Assembly: GCA_040954595.2 (NCBI GenBank)
Contig: CM082583.2
Coordinates: 7,626,001-7,690,000, forward strand
Source of the DNA: Balanoglossus misakiensis
Taxonomy: Eukaryota > Hemichordata
Length of the DNA stretch: 64,000 bases
Direction of reading: 5' to 3'
Part shown: positions 26,663 through 39,600 of the stretch, piece by piece
Layout: each line of letters starts with the position of its first letter
How positions within the stretch are numbered: the stretch's first letter is position 1
Made by a program: the position numbers and the translations under genes
Notes under the pieces: generated by a model
Seen by the model: the letters and a program-made list of their open reading frames with translations, nothing else
What the model was told of the DNA's origin: nothing
Database searches by the model: none

Positions 26663-29600
26663 TGGTACAATGCAATGCATGCACACATGCACATGCATGC
26701 ACGCACACTGTGCATGCATGTGTGTATATGAATGTATGTCTGTTTGCATGCATGCATGCCTGCACACCAATTTGCCTCCCTGCCTGCCTATCTAGTATGT
26801 CCAGTTAGCTCAGCTATCAGATAAAAAATAAAATGTGCATGCTGAATGAATGAAACAAAACCACAAGATTTCTGAAATTCACTGCGACGAGGAACAACAG
26901 CCTCTGTCGCTACTGGTTACGTCTCTGGATTGCTTTCTTCTTTTCCCGCTTAGTTTGATCCAAAAATAAGAATTCTCGAACACGCTTTTCCCCCCAACAG
27001 GTCCTGAGGTGGTCTGTTTTGAAAGCATTAGCAAGACTGTATTCTGCACGTTTGTGCATTCAAGCCACGAATTAAGTCCAACCACCATGAAAAACCACCT
27101 GGAGATGCTTAAAAATGGGGTCCTTTAATAAGACAACACGATGAAAAAATAGCCTGGCTACTTGAACAAGATGTGTGTGTGTGTAGATCTTGTCGGTGTA
27201 AACGTGATAGTCGCAAAATTTGAATGCCGACGGCGTATACCACCACTATAATAAGCTAACATACTAAAGAGGCGCCTTGGCACTTTTATCAGTAATATGA
27301 GATTTTGATGCGATTAAACAACCGTTTAGCATTGAAAAATTGACATGAATTCCAAGGTCAACAAGACTTGGGTACAGCTCCATTCAAATACAAACCAGTC
27401 AAGGAGACGTAGTGAACAGTTCTGTCATACGAACCACAAAACCATTCCTGTATTGAATGTAGTCTCCCCTTCCAAAAAGCTTTGCCAACAGCGCGACTGA
27501 CACGTCCAATAGATAAGTGAACATGTACAAAGGCATCAGCCATGTACCTGTTACAATTTACATGTACATAATTTTTAAATCAAAATTTTATGCACTCTGA
27601 AAGTAGCAGGCAAAATGAATCTGCCCAAGACCTTAGGAACAGTCACTGACAAATACTGGCTGTTTAACAAATAAAGCTTTATTCCATAAATTTAAATTAA
27701 ATCTCTTTACATTTCATAGCAACCGCTAGAAATTCGTAAATGTATTTACACAGAATTTTAAGCAGGAAAGCTGAATCCTTCTGAAGAACCACAATCACTG
27801 AGAAATTTACACCATGACTACAAATTGGATAAAGTAGCCTGAACTACTGTGCACTCTCACCCCAAGTAACACTCCATATACAATCAGGCGCTTTGATCAG
27901 TGCGTACATGTAATATTACGCTTTTAACAGAACACTATTAGGTGCCTCGACAGACTTTGAACACACTAGACACAGACAAATGGGTCATACGCAGGCAGAT
28001 AGCAGGAGATACCCTATGGCACTGGGGATCACTTAATTTTGCATGCACGCTGTGAAAACAAGGTGGTGTGAATCTGCAAGATAAGACCCTGGGAGTTATA
28101 TACTTGTATGGATTTAACTTTAAAACTAAAAAAAACGCCTTCAGACAGTGGCGGTTTTCAGTGGGCAGAGTTGTGAAGGATTTTGGCGAGTTGGTACCGT
28201 CCTGTTACTTATATTCACTAAACCATTTTATTATGCACTTCTATGAAATCTTCCCTGAAGTGCGCAGCATTTTCCAGGAAGTTGACTGTTTTCCGAGAAA
28301 GCTGTCCAGACAAACTTCCCTATAGGTCTTCACTATGTGATTTTTTTCTCCTTTGTCTTGACTAGGTGACGTTTTCTTGAAACTGGAATCTTCCTCACTG
28401 AATCAGGCATCCTATCGTTAAAGAGATACAAAAAAAGAAGAAAAATCACTTAGTTCATTTATTTCAAGTTTCAAAACATAGCAATCTGTTTCCATGGAGT
28501 TGATTGACATACAGTGTGACATGGTTAAGATTTGGTAACATGTACCAACTTACAAATAACCATTTTATAAAAACATAAAAACAAGCATTCATTAATTTGT
28601 ACAGGCCACGTCATATCATAAACGAAGCAAAAAGGCAGCGCATCTTTGAGATATTTTTCAAACCGGTGCTCAGCTCAGTTAATGGACGATTTTTTATTCG
28701 GTCTTTAAAATCTAGGATTTATGAGCCGTGCATTTCATAAAAATAAACCACCTGATCAATTCAAGGTGCTGGTGCTTTTGATCTAAGTAGTATTTATGTT
28801 TCAGTGGGGTCATAAACAGGAATAAACACCTGCCCCAGCAGACGTATTTGGCTAAGACACCCAGTGGGGAATCCCATCAGACTTTGCGGGTGGGGCAATC
28901 TGAAATTTGATTGGTAAAATCATAAATGACACGTGCTGTCAATTCCGCACTGCCAACACCTGACTTTATCGCAGAAGGTATATACCTGTCTGGATTGGAG
29001 GACACCAACGAAAGAAAATGGCAAGAATTGTATGCATTTGTCTGGCTTATACAGGGTCTAACATGCGAAGAGGACCAGAATATTAGGTCTCTATAGTACA
29101 GACTGGTGTCCACATTGGGCAGGGTTTGGTTTATCAAACAGAATAGAGGATGCTGGATATCATACAGCTAGATTTAACAACAAAGAGCTTATGTTGTCGA
29201 AGCATGGTGACATTGCACACCCATTTACAAAGTAAAGATTTTCATAGCAGTGATAAGTGTTGGAGGTGCAGTGATAGCGTAGTCCAGATTCACATAGAAT
29301 CTTATGTTTTGAGTTCCATGAATCTCTCCCACTGTGACAGCGAAACCAAAATCACCAGAAACTCCACATATCTGAAAGACTTTCCCTACTATTTATAATC
29401 CCCAGGTACCGAAAAATCTGCCCTGTTCCACCTGGAGGACGAAGAGAAAAACCAACAGCTTTCAAGAGCCGAACAGTTACAGCTGCCGTTGATGACATCA
29501 TGATCACATGACAACACCAGATACAGCTGCCGGTAAAATTGTGCTTTTTAAATTGTCGATATGGTGCATTCACTAGGCAGTCATTATGTCTCATTGCCTC

Positions 29601-31017
29601 TGGGCACTAGTTTTAGATTGAAGAAAGAGCAACTTAGTGAGTGAATACTAAAACGAAGAGAAGGGTGGATTTTAATGATTCATCTATTCTAAGCAGTGCT
29701 CTTTTTTCCTACTAATATTTTGGCGCGTCTGTGTATGTGTGTGTGTGTGAATTTCAATTACTGATGAATTAGTCAAAGAGGTAAGCAACCACTTGATTTT
29801 ATGAATATACACACATACACGCGTCTGGACAGGGTTACTTACTACTTCCACTATAGATTAATGTATCAATGTCATTTCCTAGATTGACGGTCCTCTTTCA
29901 ATGGATTTCAACCTAAACTGTTAAGTTGTACGCGGTAGACTAAACACCCCCCCCCACCCCCGAAAGCGCTTTGACCCGTCAAATTATCCACAGCCGGGGT
30001 TGCAATATTCTGCCACTTGCATTTATTTGTTGTGTGGAGGCACAGAGAATATTGAGCACATACTGACTGTCTTGACAGACGTTTGTGGTGACGTATAGCA
30101 GCGCGATGTGACGCACACAAAGTAAAGGATTTCATTGTTACGATATTTATAACTTAAGGTGTTTGCACGCGATAAATATGGAAATTGAAAACGTCGGCTC
30201 CAATCACAGGCACCATGTCTCTTTCAGACTAATCTGGTGTCCAGAGCTTCTTGGTATAATCTCATCAACAATACACTTTATTATCATTTCTTCCAAGGAG
30301 TTTTTTTCTACACCCTGGGTTGGCTGGGTATGTATCCACAGATACTGGTGGCTGTACTAACAATCTTCTCTGAGCTTTGTTTCTTAAAAACAATTTCTGA
30401 AAAGTCCTTGGCGATTTCTGATAAGTGGCCATAGTGCCCTGTCCACTTGTTGATGTTAACAACACTTAACATCCAACTAAGTGTACTTTCTCGATCAGTC
30501 TGCCTACAAGCTAATTAGCCTGGTACATTCAGTATACTTTTCACGTTCTCCCCAACACACTTTCGTGTTGTTGTTGTACACTTTCCCTGAATGCTAACGC
30601 GCTCGAGTTTTTACTTGACTGTGTTTCTTCCTTCAGCATTTTCACCGAAAGCCCGGTCTCTCAATTTACATGTTAATTTCATCAATTACCCCGAGAGCAA
30701 ATCAAGTGTAAGTCCCACTATTCACATTCTGTGTAAACACTGCATTTAATAACCGCCATTAAATGTCTGGGAGAGTGTTTTCGCAAACTGTTCGCTCAGC
30801 TGATCATCTCACAAGGGTTTGTGTGATGGCAGTGTATTTATGGACTAGATGGGTTAGATGTAAACCATGCAGGGACCATAGGACGTGGGCCAACCCTTAC
30901 GAAGTTGTTTTCTTGCGGCAAACATGCGGCGAAGTTGCGGCACATGTGCGGCACGCAAATTTCTGACCGCAACTTTGTGGCGACTAATCGCCGATGATCG
31001 CCAGTACCGGCACACTT

Positions 31018-31230
31018 CTGGCGATCAGTCAAGACTTTTGCGGCACGTATGCCGCAACATTTAAGTAAACACAGAGTGTCTTGTACTACTGGTGATCAGT
31101 GGAGCCTTTTGCGGCGCATATACCGCAAAAGTAAAGTAAACAGGGAGTTTGATATTATCTCGTGATCAGTGGAGTCTGTTGCGGCACGGTTGCGGTATAT
31201 ATGCCAGAAAGTTCAATTAACATAATTTGA
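31018..31230 (+). repeat. three tandem 71-bp units
   Basis: Each unit begins CTGG/CTCG then YGATCAGT, followed by TTGCGGC..CCGCAA and AAGTAAACA or a related A-rich segment. The copies are diverged from one another, the third most. Confidence 0.75.
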
Positions 31231-31948
31231 ATGCTCAGCTAGTTAATAATTACTTATTGGTGACATGTGCAGAAACGAGAATGAGGCTGTTTTCATTTAG
31301 GCGGACATTTTGATTGTGCAAGGTTACACTGTGATCACTGTGCCCATCAAATCCATGAATTTGATGTCACCAATCCATACAGCTGGAAGCTGCTTCACTT
31401 CTATACTGTGGTAGCGATATTTGTGCATTACCAGAGGTCAGTAGTTTGAACAATTTCCTGAGGATGATTGTCATAATCTTGTACTTAAAGTCAGACTAAA
31501 TGGAAAAGTATCTGCAAAAGAAAAACTCTGGTGTTGATCCAAGACATATACCAGTAAGAGGACACTTGAGACAAGAGCATTGCAATGACATGTATACAGC
31601 TGGGTGAGTTTTCTAAATTTTGTTGGTTTCTGTGGTAGTTGAATCACTTGAGATAACTATAAAATAATGCCTGCTGTTGAAATAAACAATGAGGGTCACA
31701 ATTTCACAAAGAAAGGATGTTTTGTCTAAGCCTGTTGAATATACTTGGGATAACTCTCCTTATGGGAAGTACATGTATGAATATGACACACCAAATTCAC
31801 ATGAGAATTAAGATTTGCTGAACCAAGATACTTCAGAACAGAATGGATAGATTGGCAATTCTTTTCACGGGTGGCTGGTAGCTAGGAAGGGGCCACAGTA
31901 GGGATTAATTACATGTATTAACAAGAGGTCATAATTTGCGGCATATGT

Positions 31949-32250
31949 GCCGCAAAGTTGCGGTATGTTTACCGCAACTGTGCGCCGCAACAGCTCATTT
32001 GCATGCGAAAATATGCATTAGCCGCGCATGCGCCGCAAACAGTTGCGGTATATGCGCCGCAAAGTTGCAAGAGGTCAGATTTTGCGGCATGTACGCCGCA
32101 AACCCGTTTTGGCATACGTGCCGCATATGTGCCACAAAGTTGCGGTATGTTTACCGCAACTATGCGCCGCAACAGCTCATTTGCATGCGAAAATATGCAT
32201 TAGCCGCGCATGCGCCGCAAACAGTTGCGGTATATGTGCCGCAAAGTTGC
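31949..32250 (+). repeat. 120-bp direct repeat, two copies 182 bp apart
   Basis: Copies at 31949-32068 and 32131-32250 differ at three positions by eye (about 97% identity). They share the core CTCATTTGCATGCGAAAATA and TTAGCCGCGCATGCGCCGCA. The high identity implies recent duplication or conversion. Confidence 0.9.
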
Positions 32251-32845
32251 GGCAAGTTTACCACAACTGTTCGCCAGAAGCCTTATTTTTTCGTAAGGGA
32301 ACTCAAATTTCCTGGAATTAAGCGTAACTAAAATTCACAACAAACGTAACAAACTGCACTGTCACTCTTTCCAAGGCGATCAGATAAATTTACCAAAACA
32401 CTCAGCACCTGAAAAGCTCACACAATTTTTTATTTCCCTGAAAGTGACAGACATGCACTGGTGCAAGTTTTAGCACAGACAGCGGAAAATTTATGTTGGT
32501 GAGGTTACGAACAACATTTTATATAACTTTAAGAGAGAAGAGACTTCCAATCCAGGTATTACAATCTATAATCCTAGTACATAGTAAGTTTAAAGGGAGA
32601 AGTTTTATGGAATGATGTCTTAACACAGAGAAGCTTATGGCTACATGTATATAACCATGCAAAGCAAATAATCCCTGGCAATGATTTTTTTCCTTAACCA
32701 ACGGCAACACAGGGAACGTCTCAGATTCCTGCGAGTGTGTTATTCATTCTCATTTCACTTTGGGAATGGAACCCAAGTTGTTAAATCGTTGTTTACCACC
32801 AACTTGTACAAGAGGAACAAGAGAGACTATTCTTTCAGAATTTTT

Positions 32846-32874
32846 GGACCATACCATGGTGGTGAAAGGATTAA
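32846..32874 (+). repeat. partial MITE-like end
   Basis: GGACCATACCATGGTGGTGA and then AAGGATTAA match the 3' end of the element at 55.0 kb. The remainder of the element is decayed or absent. Confidence 0.5.
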
Positions 32875-35800
32875 GCCAAAAAGCTGGAAGTCAAACTGCT
32901 AATATCCAAACAAGGAGATAGTTCCTCTGTGATATACCATACATATATCCCACATAGAAATCAGGTTATTGGCTAAATTTTGGAGTACATGGCTAAGTTT
33001 AAAAATAGTTGGTGGGGAAAAAAAATAATTTTCATGGAGTACTACAAAGAGAAACCTGTCATACTGTTGAAATGTGTAGAATATAGGCATATAGGTGTAG
33101 GGTTCACGGGCAGTTGGCTCTCATCTGATCAATGACAGTTTCAAGCCAGACCAGCTTTACTCCAAGAAAAAACCATGATCAGCACACACACTAAATCACA
33201 GTGAGTCGGCTGACATATTCTTGATTTAGGCGAGGTAATATATCCATCAATTACAAGTGAATTGTGAAGGAGCCATCCGAGATGGCAGCTATAATGTCGA
33301 GATGAAATGACCTGTGAAAGTCTACTAACACACCAGATAATCTTCTGCGAGAAATGATGCCCACTAAGCTCAACACAAGTAATTACCAGTAACCCACCAA
33401 GTGCCTGGTCATCGGCTGATTCGGCTGTAAATAAAAAGACTGGCTGTTTTCCTCAACCGACAGAATAAAACCGGCTGTCTGCGTATTATCCACTTCAAAC
33501 CCATCCATCAGGTGATCAGTTGGTGTCTGCAGTATGAATTGTCCTCAGTTTTGAATCCAAAAAAAAGCAAAGATTGAACACCACATCCAAGATAGATTAA
33601 AAAACAGGGAAGGTCAGATTAGATTGTTAAACTCTCTTGGTTATTATGTGGCCATAAAACTGTGGCATTAGTATTAACGACAGAGCCACTGATGTCAACC
33701 TGGGTGTTAACCCTTCCACCGCCATTTTGCTGTAAAAAGATCCATGCAACGTATTAGCAATGTTTGGAGTGTACTGCCATACAGCACGTCACACAACCAA
33801 AAACCTTGAGAGAATTCTGAGAGAATTTCATTGGAATACTGCAACGACACTGCAGCTACCTCTTCACAGGAACATGGAGTTTGGTCAAGTAAACATCATC
33901 TTTCCATAATTGTCTTTGTTTTGAGAAATTCAGTGTTTCTGCATGAAGAGAGCTGCTGATTGGAGTATTTCAAATTATGGCAAAAGAAAAAAAAAACTAT
34001 ATGGTCAGTTCACTCAGTGATTTGCGTTTTAAGAAAGCAAGGCTTAGTGTCTTTGATTGAGATTTTGGCGGTGATGTCTATCACATTTGTATTTTGGGAT
34101 TCACCTCTCACTCAGTACGAAAAAAAAATTGCTAAGTAAATAAGAATTGATGAAAAGGAATTCTATTGAATGAAGAGACAGCTTGTTAAGTGCTGATGGA
34201 GCCCCAGCTGGAGAAAGATTACCTCAACATAAAGAATCTGCTAGGACAAGATTTGAATGTAAATTAAATCAGGGTGGTTTTACGTGGATTAGCAGAGCTG
34301 TACTAGGGTTCTTAGTTATGATCTACGACGTCAGTTGATCAGGAGTTATAGCTGAATCTCATGTTGTTTGATTTGCTGTTTGTGCTTAAAATTACCACCA
34401 GGTGGCAGCCTAGTGATCCGTTCCTATGACAACAAACCCTTCAATGTAGCAACCAACTTTTGCTGGTTGTCAACTGAAATTAGCACCATTGCATGCTGCC
34501 AGAATTGTTAATTTAAACCAAAAAACATTGAACATGATGTGGTGTTTGTTAAATTAATGCAAATGAAATCTCCAGCATGTAGAACACAGCTGGTAGGTAA
34601 CCTTTCAAGCCAGAATTTTTTTTCCCAGACTTTAACCATGCAATACACATAACTGCAGTAGTGAATGCCCAACATTTCTTTCATCGTTATTTCGGACAAG
34701 AAATGCTTATGATATATCCTCCTTGATCATTAGCGCTACCTTCTGGTATTTTCAGGGGGAAAATATCAATGTTTAAAATACCTGAAATCTTAATAGTTCC
34801 AAGCCTTGTATACAAATTGAGCCATGCCTCCAAGTGATGCATTTTCAGCCAGACTCCAAATTTTCATTGCATAAATATTTACAGTCGTTAAACCATACTT
34901 GGGAGACGTGGTATTAATTTACATCCATTTGGCAATTAAAGTTATCATGTATTAAATATCACTGAATTTCCTGGGCAGAAATGTGATACTTCTGAAGTCC
35001 TAAATTCGCTTAAGTCGGCGAAATCCGATGGATCAGGTATATCTGTAGTCTATTGAGAAGAAAGGAGGAGGCCATTGGCTGTATATAGGAGTGTCCTTTT
35101 TGGCCTTATAAACATCAAATGAACCAAACGAGATATGCTGTAAAGCTGCATGCATGCGCACATGGCAAAATCAAAACTGTCAATTAAAACTCGGTGCTGG
35201 CCGTCAGTAAACTTTCATGAATGTCCAGCTAAAATGATCTTGTCTGTAGTAAACTGACAGCACTTAACTTACATGGAAGGAACCCCCATTTTTTTTTTAA
35301 AACCATTTCCAGCCTCCTGTCATTTTGGAATGAGGAGATGCATACAAAGAGCAAGATGATGGTGGTTCAATCAAAATCCATTGGTGATTCAGTCAACAAT
35401 CAGGTTATTCACAAAATGGACAAGAATTGAAACACATACTTCTGATTAGGTCATAGACAGTAGAGGGAGAACTTAACTGCCTATAGTTAGGTGTACATGT
35501 ATAATATCATATTTATTTATAAGAAAGTGAAATCAATTATGCATTCAAAAATCATACAGTCACTGTATTTGTGGATAAGATAAGACGTCTTAATGTCACG
35601 ATATGGTTGCAAATATTAAATAAATCATAACTTTTATCAGCAAACAAATATAATGAAGTGATAACTTTCCATACACTGAGAGCTTATCAAACCCTCTGGG
35701 AAAAAACCAATAGTAAGTATTTTATAGTTTGATCATCAATGATGAATGATACTATAGTCCCAGACGATATTTTTACAGTGTTTAATCATTCATAATGACA

Positions 35801-36524
35801 GCGTTTACCTCAGTGATTGCAGACTAGTACAAAATATGCAATTATGCTTGGGAAGCTAAGCTTAAATTGCCCCCCCCCCTACCACCACAGTCCAAGTTCA
35901 AGGTCAAAGCAATCGTTTCTCTGACTGACACCGCCCGCAGATGATAAGACAGCACTGCGTGATAAACACATGATAAACCCACGTTAAGTGGCCCGTCAAG
36001 TGAGAGGTTGACATGGCAACGTAGTGGCTACACGAACAATCCGCGCCGCCAAATGGGCAAACTGAGTTTTTACACGGTGCAGGCAGCCGCGGAAAAGGGG
36101 TTTAGACAAACACACTTCATCTGATTCACACCCGAATGAAGCGATATATGACCATTTTAATGCATTTGTTTTGTAAAGCAACAAAGTGGTCGCCGTGGTT
36201 ACCGAAGTGCCTTGGAATGTAGCCGAGGCCAGGCAAAATGTAGCATTAAAAGGTTTTTTGTTTCACAAGCTGTCTGTACTGAATGGAGCAATTGACACCT
36301 CACTTTTCGGAACACAATTATCCGACTGAAGTCTTTTATCTTTTTCGTTGTTGATATCCACACCCACACCACCCACCGGAGGAGTTCCGTGCTGGCCAAG
36401 CAGTCAGTATGATCACAAGTTATTTTTTTTTTTGTGTGAGGGCCAGAGTGAGTTAGTTAGATGTGTCACATTATCATCATTTGAAATTAAATTGCCTTCC
36501 TGTGCAACTTTTCTCACTTTTTGA

Positions 36525-36612
36525 CACTTTCACCCCCAGTTCTGTCTTTAGAGGTCCAACCTCACCATAGAAAACAATGGATTTGGACTGAACCATGGTG
36601 GTGAAAGGGTAA
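36525..36612 (+). mobile_element. MITE-like repeat, copy A
   Basis: About 88 bp running from CACTTTCACCCCCAGTTC to ACCATGGTGGTGAAAGGGTA. It shares with the 55.0-kb copy the internal block TTTAGAGGTCCAACCTCACC and ATAGAAAAC. Ends are inverted (TTTCACC / GGTGAAA). Confidence 0.75.
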
Positions 36613-39600
36613 TAACTGGTTAGATCTTTCCCGCCATCATCAAAATGTGCATGCATTGTACATTGATCTCTGTGCTTGGGTGTTTGTGCAGATATGGGTG
36701 AATACACATGCATGTATCTTCTAGTCTGTTTTGAATTCTGTAATACCTCACACACTCCCACGGCCCACGCTGGTCTCTTGCGAGTTTTTCCCACAAGAGG
36801 GTAAAAGTTGCCTCAATTTTAATGAAATAAAAGAACATAAAGTCTTACGAGGTACCCACGAGTCCTATATACTGTCAATTTTTATGACACTGTGAACATC
36901 TTGGAGAGTGTACGTGGTAAAGCATAAAAGTCTTTGACACACACAAAGACACCACTAAAAGAGCAACACTCAGACGGCTCGCATTTAACAGCAGAATTAT
37001 TTTTAAAATCATTTCTTTTGATTACAGCATGACTGAAATAGTAACACCATGCCTGCATCGTAACATTTATATATCAATATCAATATACGAACTTGGAATG
37101 TACTTGAAGATTAAACTTATAAAGGCAACATATAGTCTGAAAGAAGGGTGGCCAGCTCGCTAGTCTGTTTATGTGCATTCCTCTGGCAGCCGTAAAGGAT
37201 GATTTGAAAAGGGCATACATGCGATATGATACATAATCTTCATTATCATGTCAGGCTGTATGGGCATCAAGGCAAAAGAGATAGGCCTGTTAAATTCTAT
37301 TGATCTGTGTAAATGGACAAGATTGGAGCAGAGTACCATTTGAGCAAATTCATCGTTACTCCACGACTGGACTCGATCGCCTTCTTCAAGGTTGGAAGGA
37401 GTCCTGCGTCCTTGATGATATTTTTTTATCAGCAGTTATGCCAGAAACAGATGATCGCATTTTCACCATTTATTTTTTTCATTAAGTCTCCACCTCCCAG
37501 GAGAATTCCCTGCATCAAGTCTAGCTGATAAATTCTCTCTCTCTCTCTTTTTGATTTCTGTGAAAATGTTTGCAGGCATGTCATGGTATCAATTGTGGTG
37601 TTTATCAGATTGTGCCCATGCAATTCCTGGAAGTAACAAAATTGCATCGCTTGGACTTCTGTGTTTGTTGATAAAATTGACGTTCTGCATGAAGAGTGCA
37701 GATTTCCAAAGGTGATAACACAGAGTGATCACTTTTCCAGCATTCCCTTGAGACTAAAGGCCATTTCAGCGCTAGGGTACAATACATTGTACTGCGAAAT
37801 GAAAGCAACCATGTTTGGGGCATTTAAAGTAAAAAACGTGCCGAAATTTCTCTGCAAACATGTTTGATTCCTTTGTTGATTGCGTAGTTCAATATTATGA
37901 AAACAGGTTTTCCCCAAGCATTCTTATATGCACGAAAATTTACCATGATTAGTATTAGTAGTCATCGTAGCAGTGTGTTCATTTCTACATATTAAAGTTA
38001 ACAGAAAGTACTTTGATAGGCTGTTTGATAGGCTGAATTGCTACATTGGAACAAGTCATTGTCAATGACACAGTCCCCACTTGATCAATAGAGTAGATTA
38101 CTGAACAAGCTGGCAGTTAGCAGGGAACAAAGAATTTAGAAATATGGAAATTCTCACCATGTACTAAATATGTCATGATTGAAACACAATGAATTACTTG
38201 CCAAAGGCAATTTAGAAAAAAATGGTTTTCTGATCAATCTATGACTAATCTAGCTGATTATCTTCAACCACATGGGCAAATTAATTGAGGGGAACATGTA
38301 TATTTATGTCCCTGAACTTTACAAAGATATGAAGCATTCATGCATTGTCAGGGTCACCCTTTCAGATATTCTCTGCAGATATTTAGTCATTTTCCAATGC
38401 TGAACTGAAGCTATACCAGTGTCCACTGTCTAATTTGCAGAATGAACTGGGTGTGGCAACTCCATCAGACAGCAACTCAGATTTTCTCCAAAGCTACAGT
38501 TATTTTAAATTTTAAAACAGTTGAGCTGGGCATGACCTTGAAGTAGAGCCGGAGAACATGATTGCAACTCTTGGAAATTTCAAATTTGATATTTCAAATA
38601 ATTATTGAGTGATGAGAAATTCTTCTTGAGAATTTCTATTGAATCACCTGGACTCTGGTATCAGATATTACGACATTAAACATCAATTGCAAATATGGAC
38701 TACTATCACACATTGCGGTAACCATTTGAAAAATATGTAATCTTCACAGTTGTGGTTTTTTTACAGAAAGAATTTTATGACCAATTTAAGACAGGTTGTC
38801 AGATTCATGTCAACATGTTTTTAATTGCAAATTCTCCAACAAATAAATTTTTACATCAAAGAGCTATCAAAAGCTATAAAATTAATAGAAATTTCTATTA
38901 ATTTTATTCCTATGTCATCAAAACTAACAGTTCTGGAAAACATTTGTAATATTTTTCAGAATCGCCAATCAAATTTTAAAGATACATGTCGAAACGACAA
39001 ACAGAGAAAGTGCTAATCAAAGACAGGATGATTCCGAACTTCTCTGGAAACTTCTTTGCATCAGCCAAATTACTTCATACATGAGCATACTTTGTGAGGG
39101 CAGATATCAACCACGGTAACTCTAGTATTTTAAGTTTAATATACCTTACAAAGTGGGAGTATTGCTTTAGGATCAATCCAGCCTCACTGGCTCAGACAGT
39201 TGATATTCTAACTTCATGTATAAAATATTGCACCTATCGGGCAAAATTTACGGAAAAGCTGAAATGCGACCAGCAGATTAATGTCAGGATCTTAGCAAAG
39301 CATCTTCTGCTTTGTATATACATGTACTTAGAAGTCACTGCATCAATAAAACATTCCCTACAAGATAATGCTGTTATGTCTGGCTGTTGAACCGGGTATA
39401 TCTCCACCGATAGTTTTTCAGAAATCTTCAAACAAACACGACATCTACCGCGTGTTTATAGTTGACTGAAACATGCCGTACTCAGTTTCTCCCACAAGTC
39501 ATGCATTAAAGGGGAGTAGACGTAATGAGCCTTGTCTGCTCCCTTGGGGTGATGACCAATGCTATGCAAGTTTTCAACAGGCACTTGTCACCGTATTTCA

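Larger units (their letters stand above)
30894..32299. mobile_element. candidate non-autonomous TIR element built of TTGCGG..CCGCAA palindromes
   Basis: The ends carry CCCTTACGAA (30894-30903) and its exact reverse complement TTCGTAAGGG (32290-32299). Inside each end is a cluster of 20-22-bp near-palindromes, for example TTTGCGG..CCGCAAA at 31935-31956 and GTTGCGG..CCGCAAC at 31957-31978. The left cluster includes three tandem units of about 71 bp (starting near 31018, 31089 and 31160). The right cluster has a direct repeat of 120 bp (31949-32068 and 32131-32250) with three mismatches. The middle (about 31206-31930) is unique AT-rich DNA with no transposase. Flanking duplication is unclear (possibly AA). 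I infer a MITE-like element; a plain satellite-like cluster is the alternative. Confidence 0.5.

Noticed and set aside
26282-26808. Six overlapping frames of 128-166 codons with YVCM or HTYI repeats
   Set aside because: They are readings of the (GTAT)n array and exist because the repeat lacks stops in most frames.
31936-32331. Cys/Ala/Arg-rich frames up to 131 codons
   Set aside because: They run across the TTGCGG palindromes on both strands; the repeated DNA explains the repeated peptides.
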